From positions 16,463,919-16,527,918 of the forward strand of contig NC_087076.1 of the NCBI RefSeq assembly GCF_026151205.1: a stretch of 64,000 nt of DNA, read 5' to 3'. The translations under genes were made by a program, and so were the position numbers. Shown one piece after another: positions 9,355-38,502 of this stretch. Under the pieces are notes generated by a model. It saw nothing but the letters and a program-made list of their open reading frames with translations. It had not been told where the DNA came from and ran no database searches. The first letter of the stretch is position 1. Each line of letters starts with the position of its first letter. This DNA is from Bolinopsis microptera (taxonomy: Eukaryota > Ctenophora > Tentaculata > Lobata > Bolinopsidae).

Positions 9355-12300
9355 TGTGCTCCACACTCATTCTACGACTCTATCACAAGTCCAACAACTT
9401 GCCCCTCCGACTATTGGGACAGGAAACCCTCCAAACTCTGGTTTTACTCTTTCTGGATTGTCGTATTCCTGTTTTATGCTATAAGGTAAGACAAAGCATC
9501 TGATGTGTGGGTATAGTTTATGCTACCAGGCAGACAATAATGAAACTGCAGATAGTGAAATGTAGTTTAAGTATAATTAAAAGACATTACGATATATATA
9601 TGATCGATGAGGATTGGGACCCATTTTTCCACTTATTAACCGTCGAAAGATCATCCGTTTCTTCAAAATCAGTCCTTCTTGTCAACATTAATTTCAATAA
9701 TTTAAGATCTTTGATAGAATTTTCTGGAATTCAAACGGAAGTCAGGTTATCATTACAGGTTATGTATGGGTAACTCAGCAACTAACATTTACAAGAAAAC
9801 ATCTAATTATATCCGCGGATCTTCGACATCGCCAACCAAATCAGAAGAAAGCGAAATTGGTGTAGTTGTTGTCAGAGAGAGAAGGAGGTTGGTTGTTGAC
9901 AATGTTTTTTAATATATATTACATTATTTACAGTGTATTAATTAGGATGGACTGGTTTGATCCCGATCAAAAGCTTGACGGTCACACATTTGCGCAAATT
10001 AAAATCGTTTTACGTCGCGCGCTATGAGTTTTGGTCTGGGTAGCACAGCAATGAAGCGGCGCGCGCACACACAATTACATGCATTTCGCGAAAATTCGTA
10101 CGTACGTACGTTTGATCGATCAGCTAGATCTGTCTTAAATAGAATTTGCGCACTACTTCTATTTTAATTCTTGAACATGTTATTCAGTGTAATCAGCATT
10201 GCCAGACATTGACTAATTTTTACCTCTGATTAAAAAAACTGATGCGATCTACAGTTTACAACCTGACAATGATTCTTCAGCTTCCTAGTGATTGTGTGGT
10301 CTTTTCTGTCTTTGGTTTTCACTGGAACCTTACTGTTGCTGGGATCTCTAAACCCTTTGCTTTTTTAGACTTGCACATATCAATAAAGGGGGGTGTCACG
10401 TCCGTCTATGTCCGCTTGTCTCATAGAATCCAAAAAGGACAGGACATAGGCGGACATAGGCGGACATAGACGGACATAGGCGGACATAGGCGGACATAGA
10501 CGGACATAGGCGGACATAGGCGGACATAGACGGACATAGACGGACATAGGCGGACATAGGCGGACATTAATGGACACCTAAATTGCTAAATAAAATGTTC
10601 AATTTTTGCTGTTAAAGGGGATCATGTTTTTTGTCCGTTCGGTACCCTATATTTTCAAAACGGACAAAAAATAGAGCGGACAAAAATGGACAAAAACGGA
10701 CAAAAATGGAAATAACATTTAGATGCTTCCTCCTCCTACTCTTCCTCCTCCTCCCCCTGGGTCTTCCTGATCTTCCTCAGTCCTCTTCCTCCTCCCCTCC
10801 TCAGTCCTCCTCCTACTCCTCCTCCTCGTCCTCAGTCCTCCTCATCAGTCCTCAACAGTCCTCCTCCCCAGTCCTCCTCCTCCTCCTGAGTCCTCCTCCT
10901 GGGTCCTCCTCCTGGGTCCTCCTCCTCCTCTTCCTCCTCAGTCCTCCTCCTCATCCTTCTCCTCAGTCCTCCATCCTCCTCCTCAGTCCTCCCCCAGTCC
11001 CCCTCCTCCTCCTATTCAGTCCTCCTCCTCCTCCTCCTCCTTCTCAGTCCTCCTCAGTCCTCCTCCTCCTCCTCCTCCTCCTCTTCCCTCTCAGTCATCC
11101 TCCTCAGCCAATAGCCATCCTCCTCAGTCCTCCTCAGTCCTCCTCCTCAGTCCTCCTCCTCCTGGGTCCTCCTCCTCCTCTTCATCCTCCTCCTCTTCCT
11201 CCTCGGTCCTCAGTCCTCCTCCTCCTAGGTCCTCCTCCTCATCCTTCTCATCAGTCCTCCTCCTCCCCAGTCCTCTCCCAGTCCCCCTCCTTCTCCTCCT
11301 CCTATTCAGTCCTCCTCCTCCTCCTCCTCCTCAGTTCTCCTCAGTCCTCCTTCTCATTTCTCCTAAGTCCTCCTCCTGAGTCCTCCTCCTGGGTCCTCCT
11401 CCTCTTCCTTCTGAGTCCTCCTCCTCCTCCCTCTCAGTCATCCTCCTCAGTCATCCTCCCCAGCCATCCTCCCCAGCCATCCTCCTCAGCCATCCTTCTC
11501 AGTCATCGTCAGTCCTCCTCCTTCTCAGTCATCGTCAGTCCTCCTCCTCAGTCCTCCTCTTCCTCCTGGGTCCTCCTCCTCCTCCTCCTCCTGGGTCCTC
11601 CTGGGTCCTCCTGGGTCTTCCTGATCCTCCTCAGTCCTCTTCCTCCTCCCCTCCTCAGTCCTCCTCCTACTCTTCCTCCTCGTCCTCAGTCCTCCTCATC
11701 AGTCCTCAACAGTTCTCCTCCTCCCCAGTCCTCCTCCTCCTCCTCCTCCTCAGTTCTCCCCAGTCCTCCTTCTCATTTCTCCTAAGTCCTCCTCCTGAGT
11801 CCTCCTCCTGAGTCCTCCTCCTCCTCCCTCTCAGTCATCCTCCTCAGTCATCCTCCTCAGCCATCCTCCCCAGCCATCCTCCTCAGTACTCCTCAGTCCT
11901 CCTCCTTCTCAGTCATCGTCAGTCCTCCTCCTCAGTCCTCCTCAGTCCTCCTCCTCCTCCTGGGTCCTCCTCCTCCTCCTCCTGGGTCCTCCTGGGTCTT
12001 CCTGATCCTCCCCAGTCCTCTTCCTCCTCCCCTCCTCAGTCCTCCTCCTACTCTTCCTCCTCGTCCTCAGTCCTCCTCATCAGTCCTCAACAGTCCTCCT
12101 CCTCCTCCTGGGGCCTTTTCCTGGGTCCTCCTCCTCCTCCTCCTGGGTCTTCCTGATCGTTCTCCTCCCTCTCAGTCATCCTCCTCAGTCATCCTCCTCA
12201 GTCATCCTCCTCAGCCATCCTCCTCAGCCATCCTTCTCAGCCATCCTCCTCAGTACACTTCAGTCCTCAAAATGTTTGTCCGCTAATGTCCACCAATGTC

Positions 12301-12359
12301 CGCTAATGTCCACCGACCACCAATGTCCATCCAAGTCCGCCAATGTCCGTCCGGGTCCG

Positions 12360-12390
<31 letters not shown>

Positions 12391-12818
12391 AAAGTAATAG
12401 CATACTTTCTAAACGAAGTAAGACAAGTTTAATTTTAGCATAATTTTCAGTTCATTGAGTAGAGATGACGATGACGATATCGCCCACGAGTTTTGGGAAG
12501 AAACGAAACATAGAGACGGAAAAACTCGAATGAAACGTGTCCTCAAAACTTATCCACTGGTAACCAACAATTTAAAGATTTTGACATAACTTTATTTTTT
12601 ACTTCCCGTGATTGAGGCATGACAAAGGAACGTGTTCATTTCTGACTACAATCTAACCTATTAAATGACAACATCACTTTCAGGGATTTGTGAAATTGCC
12701 AGTTCCCTGTTTACATCCTGACTTCACGAGGGTGATGCTACCGAACTACGATATAATGGGCAAACTACAGTGCCGGAATGAACCTGAAGAGGAGGAGGAC
12801 ATAGCAAACGAAACATGA
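9355..12818 (+). CDS. Unrecognised single-pass membrane protein (5' end not found)
   Basis: Four phase-compatible exons: 9355-9485, 9759-9887, 12451-12559 and 12684-12818, ending in TGA at 12816-12818. They encode about 167 residues. Exon 1 has a Cys-containing segment then one strongly hydrophobic helix (LWFYSFWIVVFLFYAIR). The following region is Ser/Thr-rich, then RRSSLSRDDDDDIAHEFWEE, a basic stretch, a Pro/Cys segment (LPVPCLHPDF) and an acidic tail ending EEEEDIANET. I do not recognise the family. Intron 2 is 2.56 kb and filled with repeats. The first exon begins at an acceptor, so the N-terminus is missing. The model rests on splice sites and phases only. Confidence 0.45.
10386..12390. 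mobile_element. Transposon-like element with tandem-repeat ends and an expanded pyrimidine core
   Basis: The left end GGGTGTCACGTCCGTCTATG is the inverse of the end of the block at 1-345. It is followed by a 10-bp array (GGCGGACATA)n at about 10448-10566. The right side (12267-12358) repeats the motif series of 50-180 and ends in about 28 C. Between them lies a pyrimidine-rich tract. No transposase is seen. The whole lies in intron 2 of the unrecognised membrane protein gene. Confidence 0.6.
10725..12262. repeat. 1.5-kb polypyrimidine (TCCTCC/CAGTCC) tract
   Basis: The plus strand is made almost wholly of TCC, CTC, TCAGTCC and TGGGTCC units for about 1,540 bp, with larger near-duplicated blocks (for example around 10761-10870, 11620-11730 and 12010-12095). 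A 384-residue Ser/Pro/Leu open frame over it (10631-11785) reflects the composition, not a gene. Confidence 0.85.
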
Positions 12819-13230
12819 AGAGCTGAGAAACTGACAAGCTGGCTTGATCTGATGTTATCTTGTTTTTGTTTTCATGTCTTTGTGTGCTTTGCCGTCTGGT
12901 TGATCTACCTCGGAGTGTATTTACTTTAATCAAGAGATCATATATCAAGAGAAAGGTGACTGAGTAGGGTTCAGCTTCAAGTTCTAGTTAATTACCTTGA
13001 AGGTTCCTTTAATTTATATTATTTACATCTATCTCCTTATTATATTAATTGTTTATTATCGTTTGTCATAGGAATGAATATCTTTTATTGACTCCAACGG
13101 GCTAATCATTTTCATTTATCTTCAATGATTTGGTTCCTAATTTACTAGCTGTTTATCGTAAGGTTATCTCATACTATATCGTTCTTGGAACGTTAACTAC
13201 AAACGTTTTCTAAATTAGTATGGAATCGAA

Positions 13231-29217
<15,987 letters not shown>

Positions 29218-31963
29218 TTTGTGTCATGAGAGGGAACAATACATCCGTTTTAGATGACGAATGTTAATGATGACTAAACTGTTGTATTATGCGTATGCGT
29301 ACCGTCTTATTTTGTATGTTGTCACTATATTTACTATGGTGGAATTTTTTTGATTTATATTTTTATTCGTGCCGTATTACATTACTTTTAAACAATTGAA
29401 GACTTCAAGTTTTGTAACACCTCAGTGGCTTCGATTCATCGACCGCAAACGCCGCAATCTACAATACCAAGTAGCTAGAGCGTTTATCATGACGAATCGT
29501 TGTCATTTCTTATATAACCTTCATGATTTGTGATTGTTTTTATTTTTAATTTATATTGAATTATTCAGTTATACTTTCATTTCTAATAATGTGGAATCTT
29601 ATTGATAAAGAAGATGGTTAGTTTTAAATGTTGAGACATTTTTGATGCTTTTAAAATATGATACATGACAAAGAAATTCGTTTTTAGTTTACAATTTTTG
29701 TTTAAATAACGGTAGATGAGTATTACAGATTTTGAGGTTTATATTTGAATTTTATAGAGTTAATGTGCTTACATTCTACAGACATGCAGACGTGATCGGT
29801 TGTGGCTTATTAAATAATGAGCCCGTCTATTACTATTTCAAACTGCAGCGTACAGTGTAACTGTACAGCTTATGATTTGCTTATCTGTTTAGTGTTTATA
29901 GAAATAATATTTTCCGTGTAAATGGAGTCTCATGTTCAATGTTAATATTTTAGCGGAACTTGGGAAATTGGCAGTGATTTAGATTCCATGTACAGTGTAC
30001 ACCCATGCCCCATACTTATTGATACTTATTGGTTAATTTGGTACCTCAATCCGATAACTCTGAGATATCATGATACCAAATATGTCTGTTCATAGAAACT
30101 TTTGTCTCTTCTGCCCACTCATTTTGAAGGGCTCTTTAAAGTATATTATGAAATTTGATACTTTTCACAGTACGGTGCTATCTCGAAAGGTATTCGAGCT
30201 TTACCGTAGATTGTGAATTCTTTGGAGTGCCAATCATTTATCAAAATTATCTGAGCTAAAATTCACACGGTCTATTTCGAAGATTTCCCGAGTTTCAAAG
30301 AACTTAAACTATCAAAAAATATTGTAGAGTTGCATATCGTTAAATTTTTTCTGTGAATTGATTGTTTTTGACATCATTTGTTTAATTTTTGTAAAGAAGT
30401 TTTGACCCAAGAATTAGAGACCAAAATTCCAAAGTATCCTAACATTGAACTATCAAAAAAAAGTTCTCCGATCCTTCGGTAACGAACTCAATTAATAAAT
30501 CACAGTAAATCACACCTGACGATATTCCATGTTCCTCTTGATGAAAAAGATACTGTAAGAAATATTGAGGCACAGCATATCGAGGAATCAAGCCAGGATT
30601 TCTGCATTTTATGAAATCAGTTCAAAAGAGTAGTGACTAGTGAGCACACTCAACATTGTACAGTCCATTTGCATACATATTTCACGGCAGGCCACGCCCC
30701 ACCACAGCACGTGCTATTGCGCATGTTCCATGTGCGCGGCGCCATTTATGTCAAGGTGGCTGTTAAAAAAGTTGGGTTACAAATGTTTTAATGATTTCGC
30801 GCGCGCTCACTATGAGGTACAAGCTGAGTACACTGTGACCGGTGTAGGTAAAGTCTCCCTGTGGCACTTCAAGGAAACATGACTAACAGCTGATTGGATG
30901 CCAATTTCCACCCATTCCATATAAACGCCTCCCACCCTGTGGTTACAAGATTATTTGCCCTATTGACGGGACATCTTCACAATACTAAGTATACGAATAA
31001 CAAGAAGAGCACCACGTTTAGCAACTAGGAACTGAGGCGTACATCGGGCCTCTACACAGCACTAACAAGCGACTAATTGTTCATTATCACATGTTTGTTA
31101 CTGAATTCACGTGCTGTGTGACACGCTTCCTCCTTCTCTCAGTTTCTCAGTCTATTCTGGAGGAATCTTGAGATTATTGTGAAGTGGGACAAAGTGAGCT
31201 GTATAGTTCGTGTATAGTCTTATTGACGAGGTGAAATTATTGATTATTATAATTTATACCGACCTGTACTTATCACACCCTCGACAAACCTCAGAGGGGG
31301 GTGATACGCGAGGTGCTATCACCGGATGTGTTATAGTTTGGCAAGATCCGCTGCATCACTACGAGTACCCCTTATCACCGGTCAGAAGCCATGATTGCAA
31401 CTTCACATTTGCTGGAGACGATCACTTCAGTACCCGTCGTGTGACGTGTCAAGTTCTTTAATCTAATCGAATTAAGGGTTGCACTACACAAAACCTAATA
31501 ATTGACGTTAATGGAAGTGAAATAGAAACCCTGGTCTCCACTGACACTTTGCCTGTGAAAAGGATTCCTGTAGGCTGGGCATTGACAGGCCAGAATGGGG
31601 GAGCCGAGACACGGGGGAGATAACTGGAAGCCAACTAAAACACAGTAACTGGGCAACACCGCATACATTGTGTCCCTTAGTAATAGAGATAACCCACCTA
31701 AATTACACAGCATGATAGTTACTGCCATACATTGTTAACGATTCTTCGAATAATGTATCCTTAAAACTTGGGTACTTTAATGATTTTAAGATTCTTGAGG
31801 ATTTCAATGTTTAGTGATGATCATAATATGGTATTTACGTTGAACAATAAAATCTTAAATAAATGTGAATAATGTGCGTTAATAATCGTATCAATTACCT
31901 AAGGACTGTCCTATTAAAAACACTTTACTACATGCTGTAATGGTATTATTACGGCAGTGATAC
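29218..31963. other. PARP4 3' region and intergenic spacer
   Basis: AT-rich to about 30,500, probably including the PARP4 3' UTR (AATAAA near 30494), then more GC-balanced sequence up to the UGT copy. Small frames at 30640-30882, 31210-31461 and 31495-31728 have no recognisable protein features. Confidence 0.4.
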
Positions 31964-33488
31964 ATGACATTTTACTACCGCCTTGTTATTTCACATATGT
32001 TTGTTTTACTTGTTCTCCTGCTCCTGTCCACCCACCATGTACACACCTACAGCATACTCCTGACAGCACCTTTCGGTGGAAGTCACCTGGCTCTGATGTC
32101 ACATCTCGCTCAAATACTCTCAGATAACGGCCATGGTGCTGTGATCGCAACTCCAGAGCGTGACGCTGTGATCAAGACAGCCCATACTCTCCTCACGCCC
32201 AGTGATGGAGGTTTTACGAAGAAGGAAAGGTTAGTCATGTCGGCCGCCTGCATGAGGGAGATTCTTAATAAGGACACTACATAGACCACGGTAGTAGATA
32301 TTGGAGCAGATTGCAGACGTGACGCTTGGGGGAATATTCTCGAACTTTCGTCCGCCTTCTTTTTGGGGGAGATGTTTGTCGAGCAGGTACATCGGCTGAA
32401 AATTGATATTATTATAGCAGATGATGCCAACATAGGTGATGTGGCTAAGTTGGCAGGTGACCTGAACATACCCCTCATATGTTTCAGTCCCTGGAGTAAC
32501 CACTACCGGGCTAAAGAGGCAGCAAACAACTCCCCACTGCTAGCCACGGAACCCTCCCATATGTGGCCCCATTTACTAGACCAAGGCTTCTCAGTTACTG
32601 GCTATCTCCATTCTCCAAGCTTACATCAACTATTTCAAGTTTCGAAAGTATGCTGAGCTCCGGGAAGGCAGCACAGCCGATTTAGTTGACGTGTTCCTGG
32701 TGAATGATGTGACATATTTCTCATACCAGTACGTGACACTACCTAACTTGTATTTAGTTGGAGGGATCTACTTATCCCCACAATCCGATCCTCTTGATAT
32801 GGAGTACACAAACTACACTAAGTCTCGGTATGTGGTGTATGTCTCGTTTGGTTCCTATGCTATTCCTGACTGGTTACCTTGGTTTCCAACTCTTTTGGAA
32901 GCGGTGGAATTATCTAAAGCTAGTTTGATCATAGCCAAAATCAACCGGCATCCTAGCGATCATGTTCCTAGAATATCTGATAAGATTATATTTAAGACGT
33001 GGGTTCCTCAATGTGCACTGCTGGCAAGTGGCAGGGTGAAATTGTTCATCTCACACTGCGGACAGAACAGTCGGATGGAAGCCGCTTACTACGGTGTTCC
33101 CATGTTATGTATACCACTTTTTGGGGACCAACTTCTCAACTCGTACCTCATGCAATGGAATAATTTTGGGGTGTTGTTGAAAAAGGAGGGGATAGAAATG
33201 CAGAAAGTTCGAGACTTGATAAACGATATGCTGGTTAATGGTACAGTTTTCAGGGCCAATATTAATCGAGCCAGGTATATGTTTATGGATGATCCTGTGT
33301 CAGGGCCAGATAATTTTTTGTTTCTTGTCAACACCCTTGGGAAGAATGGAAAAGGTGCACTGAAAATATCTCATAATTCCAAAGAATCTGGAGATAACGC
33401 AGAGATTATGGGAATTATATTACTCAGCTCGATCGTGGGAGCAACTATACTTGCTATTTCTCTGTACATTTCTAGATATAGGCGTTAA
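31964..33488 (+). pseudogene. UDP-glycosyltransferase (UGT family) copy with a stop and a frameshift
   Basis: About 508 codons without introns. N-terminus: a hydrophobic signal peptide (VLLVLLLLSTHHVHTYSILL) and an acceptor-binding domain start. C-terminal donor domain: FISHCGQNSRMEAAYYGVPM and PLFGDQLLNSYLM match the UDP-sugar signature (usual form FxTHGGxxSxxEA). It ends with a membrane helix (IILLSSIVGATILAISLYI) and a short basic tail (SRYRR), as in ER-membrane UGTs. Damage: an in-frame TAG at 32282-32284, and a frame change between about 32590 and 32640. The absence of introns suggests a retrocopy, but no poly(A) tract or flanking duplication was found. Sequencing error or polymorphism could also explain the breaks. 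UGTs conjugate sugars to small lipophilic compounds in the ER. Confidence 0.8.
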
Positions 33489-36400
33489 CCGGATGATAAA
33501 AATTTGAATGAGACAATTTGTGTGATTTTATATAATGAACAACTTTTATTAAAACAGGAAAGATCTAAAAATGGAACTGTCCCTGACTTCAGTATCAAGA
33601 ATTTTCTGACTCTTTGTGAGTTAACAACTGATCGCTGAGTAGGCACCAGGTACCCGATATAGCATATTTTAATCTAGAAAGTATCTATATTATTATATCA
33701 CTTGGCCCACCACCACCTCACACGTGCATCTTATTCCGGAGAGGTGACTTGACCACTTTCTGCCGAGACAATATTCTGAGTTTTCCTCAAACATCGTAAA
33801 ATCGTAACATGATCTATTTCTGATCAAGAGGGAAGCACATTTTTGTCTGGTGGTAGCCTACTCAAAGTAACAATCTACCCGGTGCACCGTGTACCACGAC
33901 TTTGGTAAAATGCATGGTTTTAATTGGCTACACACAGCCACGTGACCACCCTGCACGTGCTACACATCACGTGGGATGGCATCCCGGGATGGATTCTGAG
34001 GGTGAGTAGCGGGTGCCAGCACATGAGGAAGGGAAGTCAGGACCGGGCAGGAGGCAATGTTACACCCTAAGGGGGGCTAGCACATCCAGCGGTGCAGTGT
34101 GTAATCTCTACAGTGTACAAGGTGTATTGTGCACTATTATTATACTAGGACTAACAACACTACACGCGTTGTAGAGTCCTCAATATACTGTCCAGTCAGA
34201 GATGGAATGTTTGAACTCTCGGAGAGTTGAATCTTGATTCGGTAGTACAATTAAACATAGTTTTATGTAAGAAGGTGGCTGGACTGATTGACTTTTTCTT
34301 TGTCGGTGTGAAACTTAAATGTCAAACTGCAACTAAGCTCCGGAGTGATCTTCTATTATTTAACTCGTGATTGATGATAGATAGACTGCCATGCCTCGGG
34401 TCAGGCCACGATACTTAATTCTGATTATACCAATATGGAACATTGCAATGATTAAAACCTCTGAATGAAATGGCACCGAAGCCTCATCGGGGCAGTGAAA
34501 CTTGAACATTTCACAGCTCCTGGCTAGCGTTACAGTTACATCCCCTTATTTCTAACGACCGCAGACATGTCATTACCTATTAATCGCCCTATTACACCTC
34601 CCATGTTGCCGAATCATAATCAAATTATCGTCCCAAAACACTGCTATTATTTGAAAGAGGCAGTGAATTCTTCCAGATTTACACCGAGAACTCTTGGTAC
34701 TTTTTCTGTATTATAATCGTTAACACAGTGAAAATTAAAATCTTGAGTTCAAGTTGCTCTAAGGTTTAACACGATCAACCAAATGACGGGGCAACGTGAC
34801 TAGTGTTTAAAATACTTGTCCACATGCCCCGGCAAGTTGAGTTCTGGACATGATCAGGGGTAGTGAGGGGGTAGTGAGGGGGTGAGGGGGTGGAGGGTGA
34901 GAGAGGGTAACAGATACATCCTGCCCAGCACCAGTACACCCAATTAAGAGGGGATCACGGGGACAGCCCCAGGTATATATTGTAATTATAATTATATTGT
35001 ATGTCCGTGGTCACGTGTCTGGTCATGAGAAGGAAGGGGGGCCGTGGATTGGCAGACACTCGCCTGTGTGGACAGACCCATTACTGTCTAGATTTAATGC
35101 TGGCTGAGCGGGAGGAAGTGAGCAGTTGGAGTACAGTGTGTGCTTGTTGTTCCGCCAATCACCATTCTCCCTCGGGGTCATGTGACCTCTTCATGTACCC
35201 AGCGCCCTTTAACCCTTCCAAGCCTCAACCACGGAGCTCAAATTTCCTGTTCTTTCTAAAAAGTTATAAAACTTTGTGTATGTACAGGGTTTAAAGCAGA
35301 GACCTTGAGTGCGATGTGGACTTTCCTTGCAAGGGTGAGTCAACTGTACTTACAATAAGGATAGTCTGTGTGATAAGTTGTGAAGCCTTGTTATCGGTGA
35401 GATATTGGCATGAGCTGATAGTGAGCTGATAACTTAGTAGTTAGTATATTTTATACCGATTAGTCTTCTTATAATTAAAAGTAATATAATTATCAGTGTT
35501 TAAGGATAATATAGTTTGCTGAAAACGCAAAGCTGGGACCTACATGACAAATTGATAAACATACTGGCCACAGCTCTTTTTTTGTTCTTGAATTGGTCAA
35601 GGAGTGTCTCTTCTACCTAACCGCAATGTTCACTGTTTAATTTCTTAATGTACCGGACTTTTTTGGATGATTTCCGGTTTGACTCAATAACATCCTAGTA
35701 GTTGTGCCGCAACATTCCAGTCCTGTGCTAAACAAGCCGGTGATTTGAAGACTGCACTTTTTTGTACATTATAAACACTATTTGTGGTACAAAATTTGGC
35801 TGAGAAGTTTATATTTTGCAGTTATGGTGTAGCAACACGTGGAGGTTTTATATGGTGTTATGAGAAATAAAACAGGAAAGTAGTATGATGGAAAACATAA
35901 GTGTAATTTATAAACAAGAGACAAAACAAGAATTACCACCAACTAAATCGACATTGGTGCTTTAATAATTTGTCAAATAATTGTTACTGTCAACGTATAA
36001 ATTACTCCAATTACTGTAAATATCATTATGTACCAAAATTGTTTGGGTCTGGGAAGAATTTGATTAATTTGAGAAACTTTATCTTGATTGAAATGGCATT
36101 TTGAATTTTCCCGTTAGCAAAAAAACAAAACACGGCTAAAATGATGCTAACAAATTCCAGTATTAGCCATAAGCAATGTTTACAAACAATATAAAAACAT
36201 CCATAATCATGATACATGGTACAACTACAGTATAAAATAAAGAGGTACAGTCACATTACCAGATAGGGTAGGCGGCGACTATTTTTGGGCGCCCATGCTT
36301 TCAGCCATGACTTCTGACTAGGTCTATTTGGCGATTTTTTGGCTGATCTAAAAATATCACTCTCAAATAGTCGCCAGATCTCTATCATTTTCCCATATAA

Positions 36401-38502
36401 CGGATCACAGGTTGGGTAAAATTTATCTATGGCAAATATTAAGGGGTAAGTAGCAAACAGTATAAACAATGTATATTATGAAATAATGTAAATACTATGA
36501 AATAATGTTTATAAAGTGAGTAAAGGCTCGCTGTAGATAAAGTAGGTAAATAGTTAGAGTTACACCTCGTTAATGTTGTACTCATGCGGATAGCACCACA
36601 GTTACTATTCAAATAGTCCAGTTCCGCATTATAAAATGAGATAACGGAAGAATTAACACCAAAGAAGTAGAAACATTTTATCGATTCCGATTTAATTGAT
36701 TGCTATTGGCAATACTGGTCATTTTAATTAGTCCCGAATAGACCCAATATAATGTTTCAGTCTTTAACAAATACGGGAAATATCATCTTTGCATCATCAC
36801 TTCATGATACCCAAATTCCATGTAAAAATTAAAAATTATTAATCATATATACGCAAATACAATATCAAATATTCATTATCAGGCTCTCTTTTGAGCGTGT
36901 TTGCAGATTGTCATCCCTGTCATAAACAAATAGAACTTAGGAAAGTAAACCAGTATCATTACAATCATTCAATCTAGCGAAGTCAGACAAAATCCTTAAC
37001 TTTCCTAACTTCTTCAATTTGACGATGAAGATATCAGATGCATGGTGGAGATAACAGACACATAATAATCAACCTCAAGATTCACTTATTAGTCGAATAC
37101 ATCTAACACAAAATGCAAATAGGCTAGTGAAGGTAAGTTGGAAGAAACAGTTTGTAAGGTCTAAGAAATACCAAAATTGGATTTATGTCGAGGACTTAAA
37201 ATTTGCCGAATGACACCATGTTCTCTCTTTCGAGCTGACCTGTATCCGCTGAAAATTCGAGTCAAAATTTGTCAGGTGCAACTCCGCAATTTAGGATACA
37301 TTTAGAGTAGATTACAAAAGATCTTGCAATATTTCCAGCAATGTAAGAAATTAAACTGTGTGTGCAATATTGAGACATGTAAGCAAGTGTTTGGAAAGTA
37401 AACTAGCTTCTGATTTGTGTGTATCCAACTTACTGTCGTTGAAACCGCGTCGGTATTTTGATTTAGACCTTCCAAGGTATGATGTATCAAACATATTATG
37501 ATGTGTCAAACATATGGTGTGTCAAAAGTGCCGAAATGATTAAAATAAGTAAATCACAAAAACAATCGCAATTATGGTAGAGCTATCAATGCTCGTTCTC
37601 AACATAGAGGATTTGAGAAAAATCTAGATCAAATTTGCTTAGTATTGATCAAAAATGCTACACAAATTAATTTACATCCTTCCTATTCCGATATATTAGT
37701 AGGTATTAACACTTAGTTATAGTGATGTATAATTATATAAATTTGTATAAATTTTAATTAAAGAAATCTTACTCTGAAAATACAAAAAATAAACCCTGAC
37801 ATAAATTTTAATGCTTCACATAATTTATAGCTAAAACTATAACGAAATATAGTACTATGCCGAATTTTTGAACTCAAGATATACAGGTGCAGTGGGCAAT
37901 TAAAGTTGTACCACTAGCAGTGTCTAGCTTAGAAAATTTTCGATATATTGTGATGTATTGCAAATATATATCTGCCTGGATTGCTAACTACGCTTTAAAG
38001 ATTTATACTTGATATGTACGATATATAATATATGATCAAATTAAATCAAATAGCCTAATCTTCATATAAATGATTGTCCCAATAATTATGGACACTAAGA
38101 AAGATACAAACCGAGAAGATTCTCAAAGTATCCAATGATTAGTTAAAACATTCTCAAACATTCCGAGCATATTTATTAAATACAAATGCTCGGGCTACAC
38201 GGCAGTCGGTTCAAAACACACTCCATCTCGGTACTGGCAAATAGAATCATAGCCGAACACAAAGTTAAAAGCGACCACGTGTAGCCCGACGAAACTCAGA
38301 ACTAAAATATTGTATAGTTCACCAACAATATAGTATTGGTAGAAAAATAAATCTTAAATTGAGGAATCCATTATTCGATTAAAAGTTCTTCAATTCTCAA
38401 GGAAGAGCAATTTCTTGCAAAAGACTCACAGTGCCATATTGTCAGTTGGTAAAAAGAACAAACTGTCTAAAAATCATGGTTTGAAGTGGAACTTCAAATG
38501 AG
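33489..38502. other. Gene-poor spacer, right part probably MEX3 3' UTR
   Basis: No coding segment supported over 5 kb. The left half has a G-rich tract (34857-34899). The right half is very AT-rich and may be the 3' UTR of the minus-strand MEX3 gene. A roughly 100-bp inverted-repeat element with ends TCGGGCTACACG/CGTGTAGCCCGA lies at about 38188-38291. The 97-residue frame at 35001-35294 has no recognised features. Confidence 0.4.
34857..34899 (+). other. Candidate G-quadruplex motif
   Basis: Five runs of three to five G separated by 3-6-base loops (GGGGTAGTGAGGGGGTAGTG, then GGGGGTGAGGGGGTGGAGGG). It fits the general G4 pattern on the plus strand. It lies between genes, so any role is unknown. 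Confidence 0.7.

Noticed and set aside
10631-11785. 384-residue plus-strand open frame rich in Ser, Pro and Leu
   Set aside because: It is the translation of a TCC-rich low-complexity tract, lacks any domain or splice context and lies in an intron.
30640-30882. 80-residue frame upstream of the UGT copy
   Set aside because: No family match by eye and no joined exons.
35001-35294. 97-residue frame in the gene-poor spacer
   Set aside because: No recognisable motif, hydrophobic signal or splice partner; length is within chance for this locally GC-balanced sequence.
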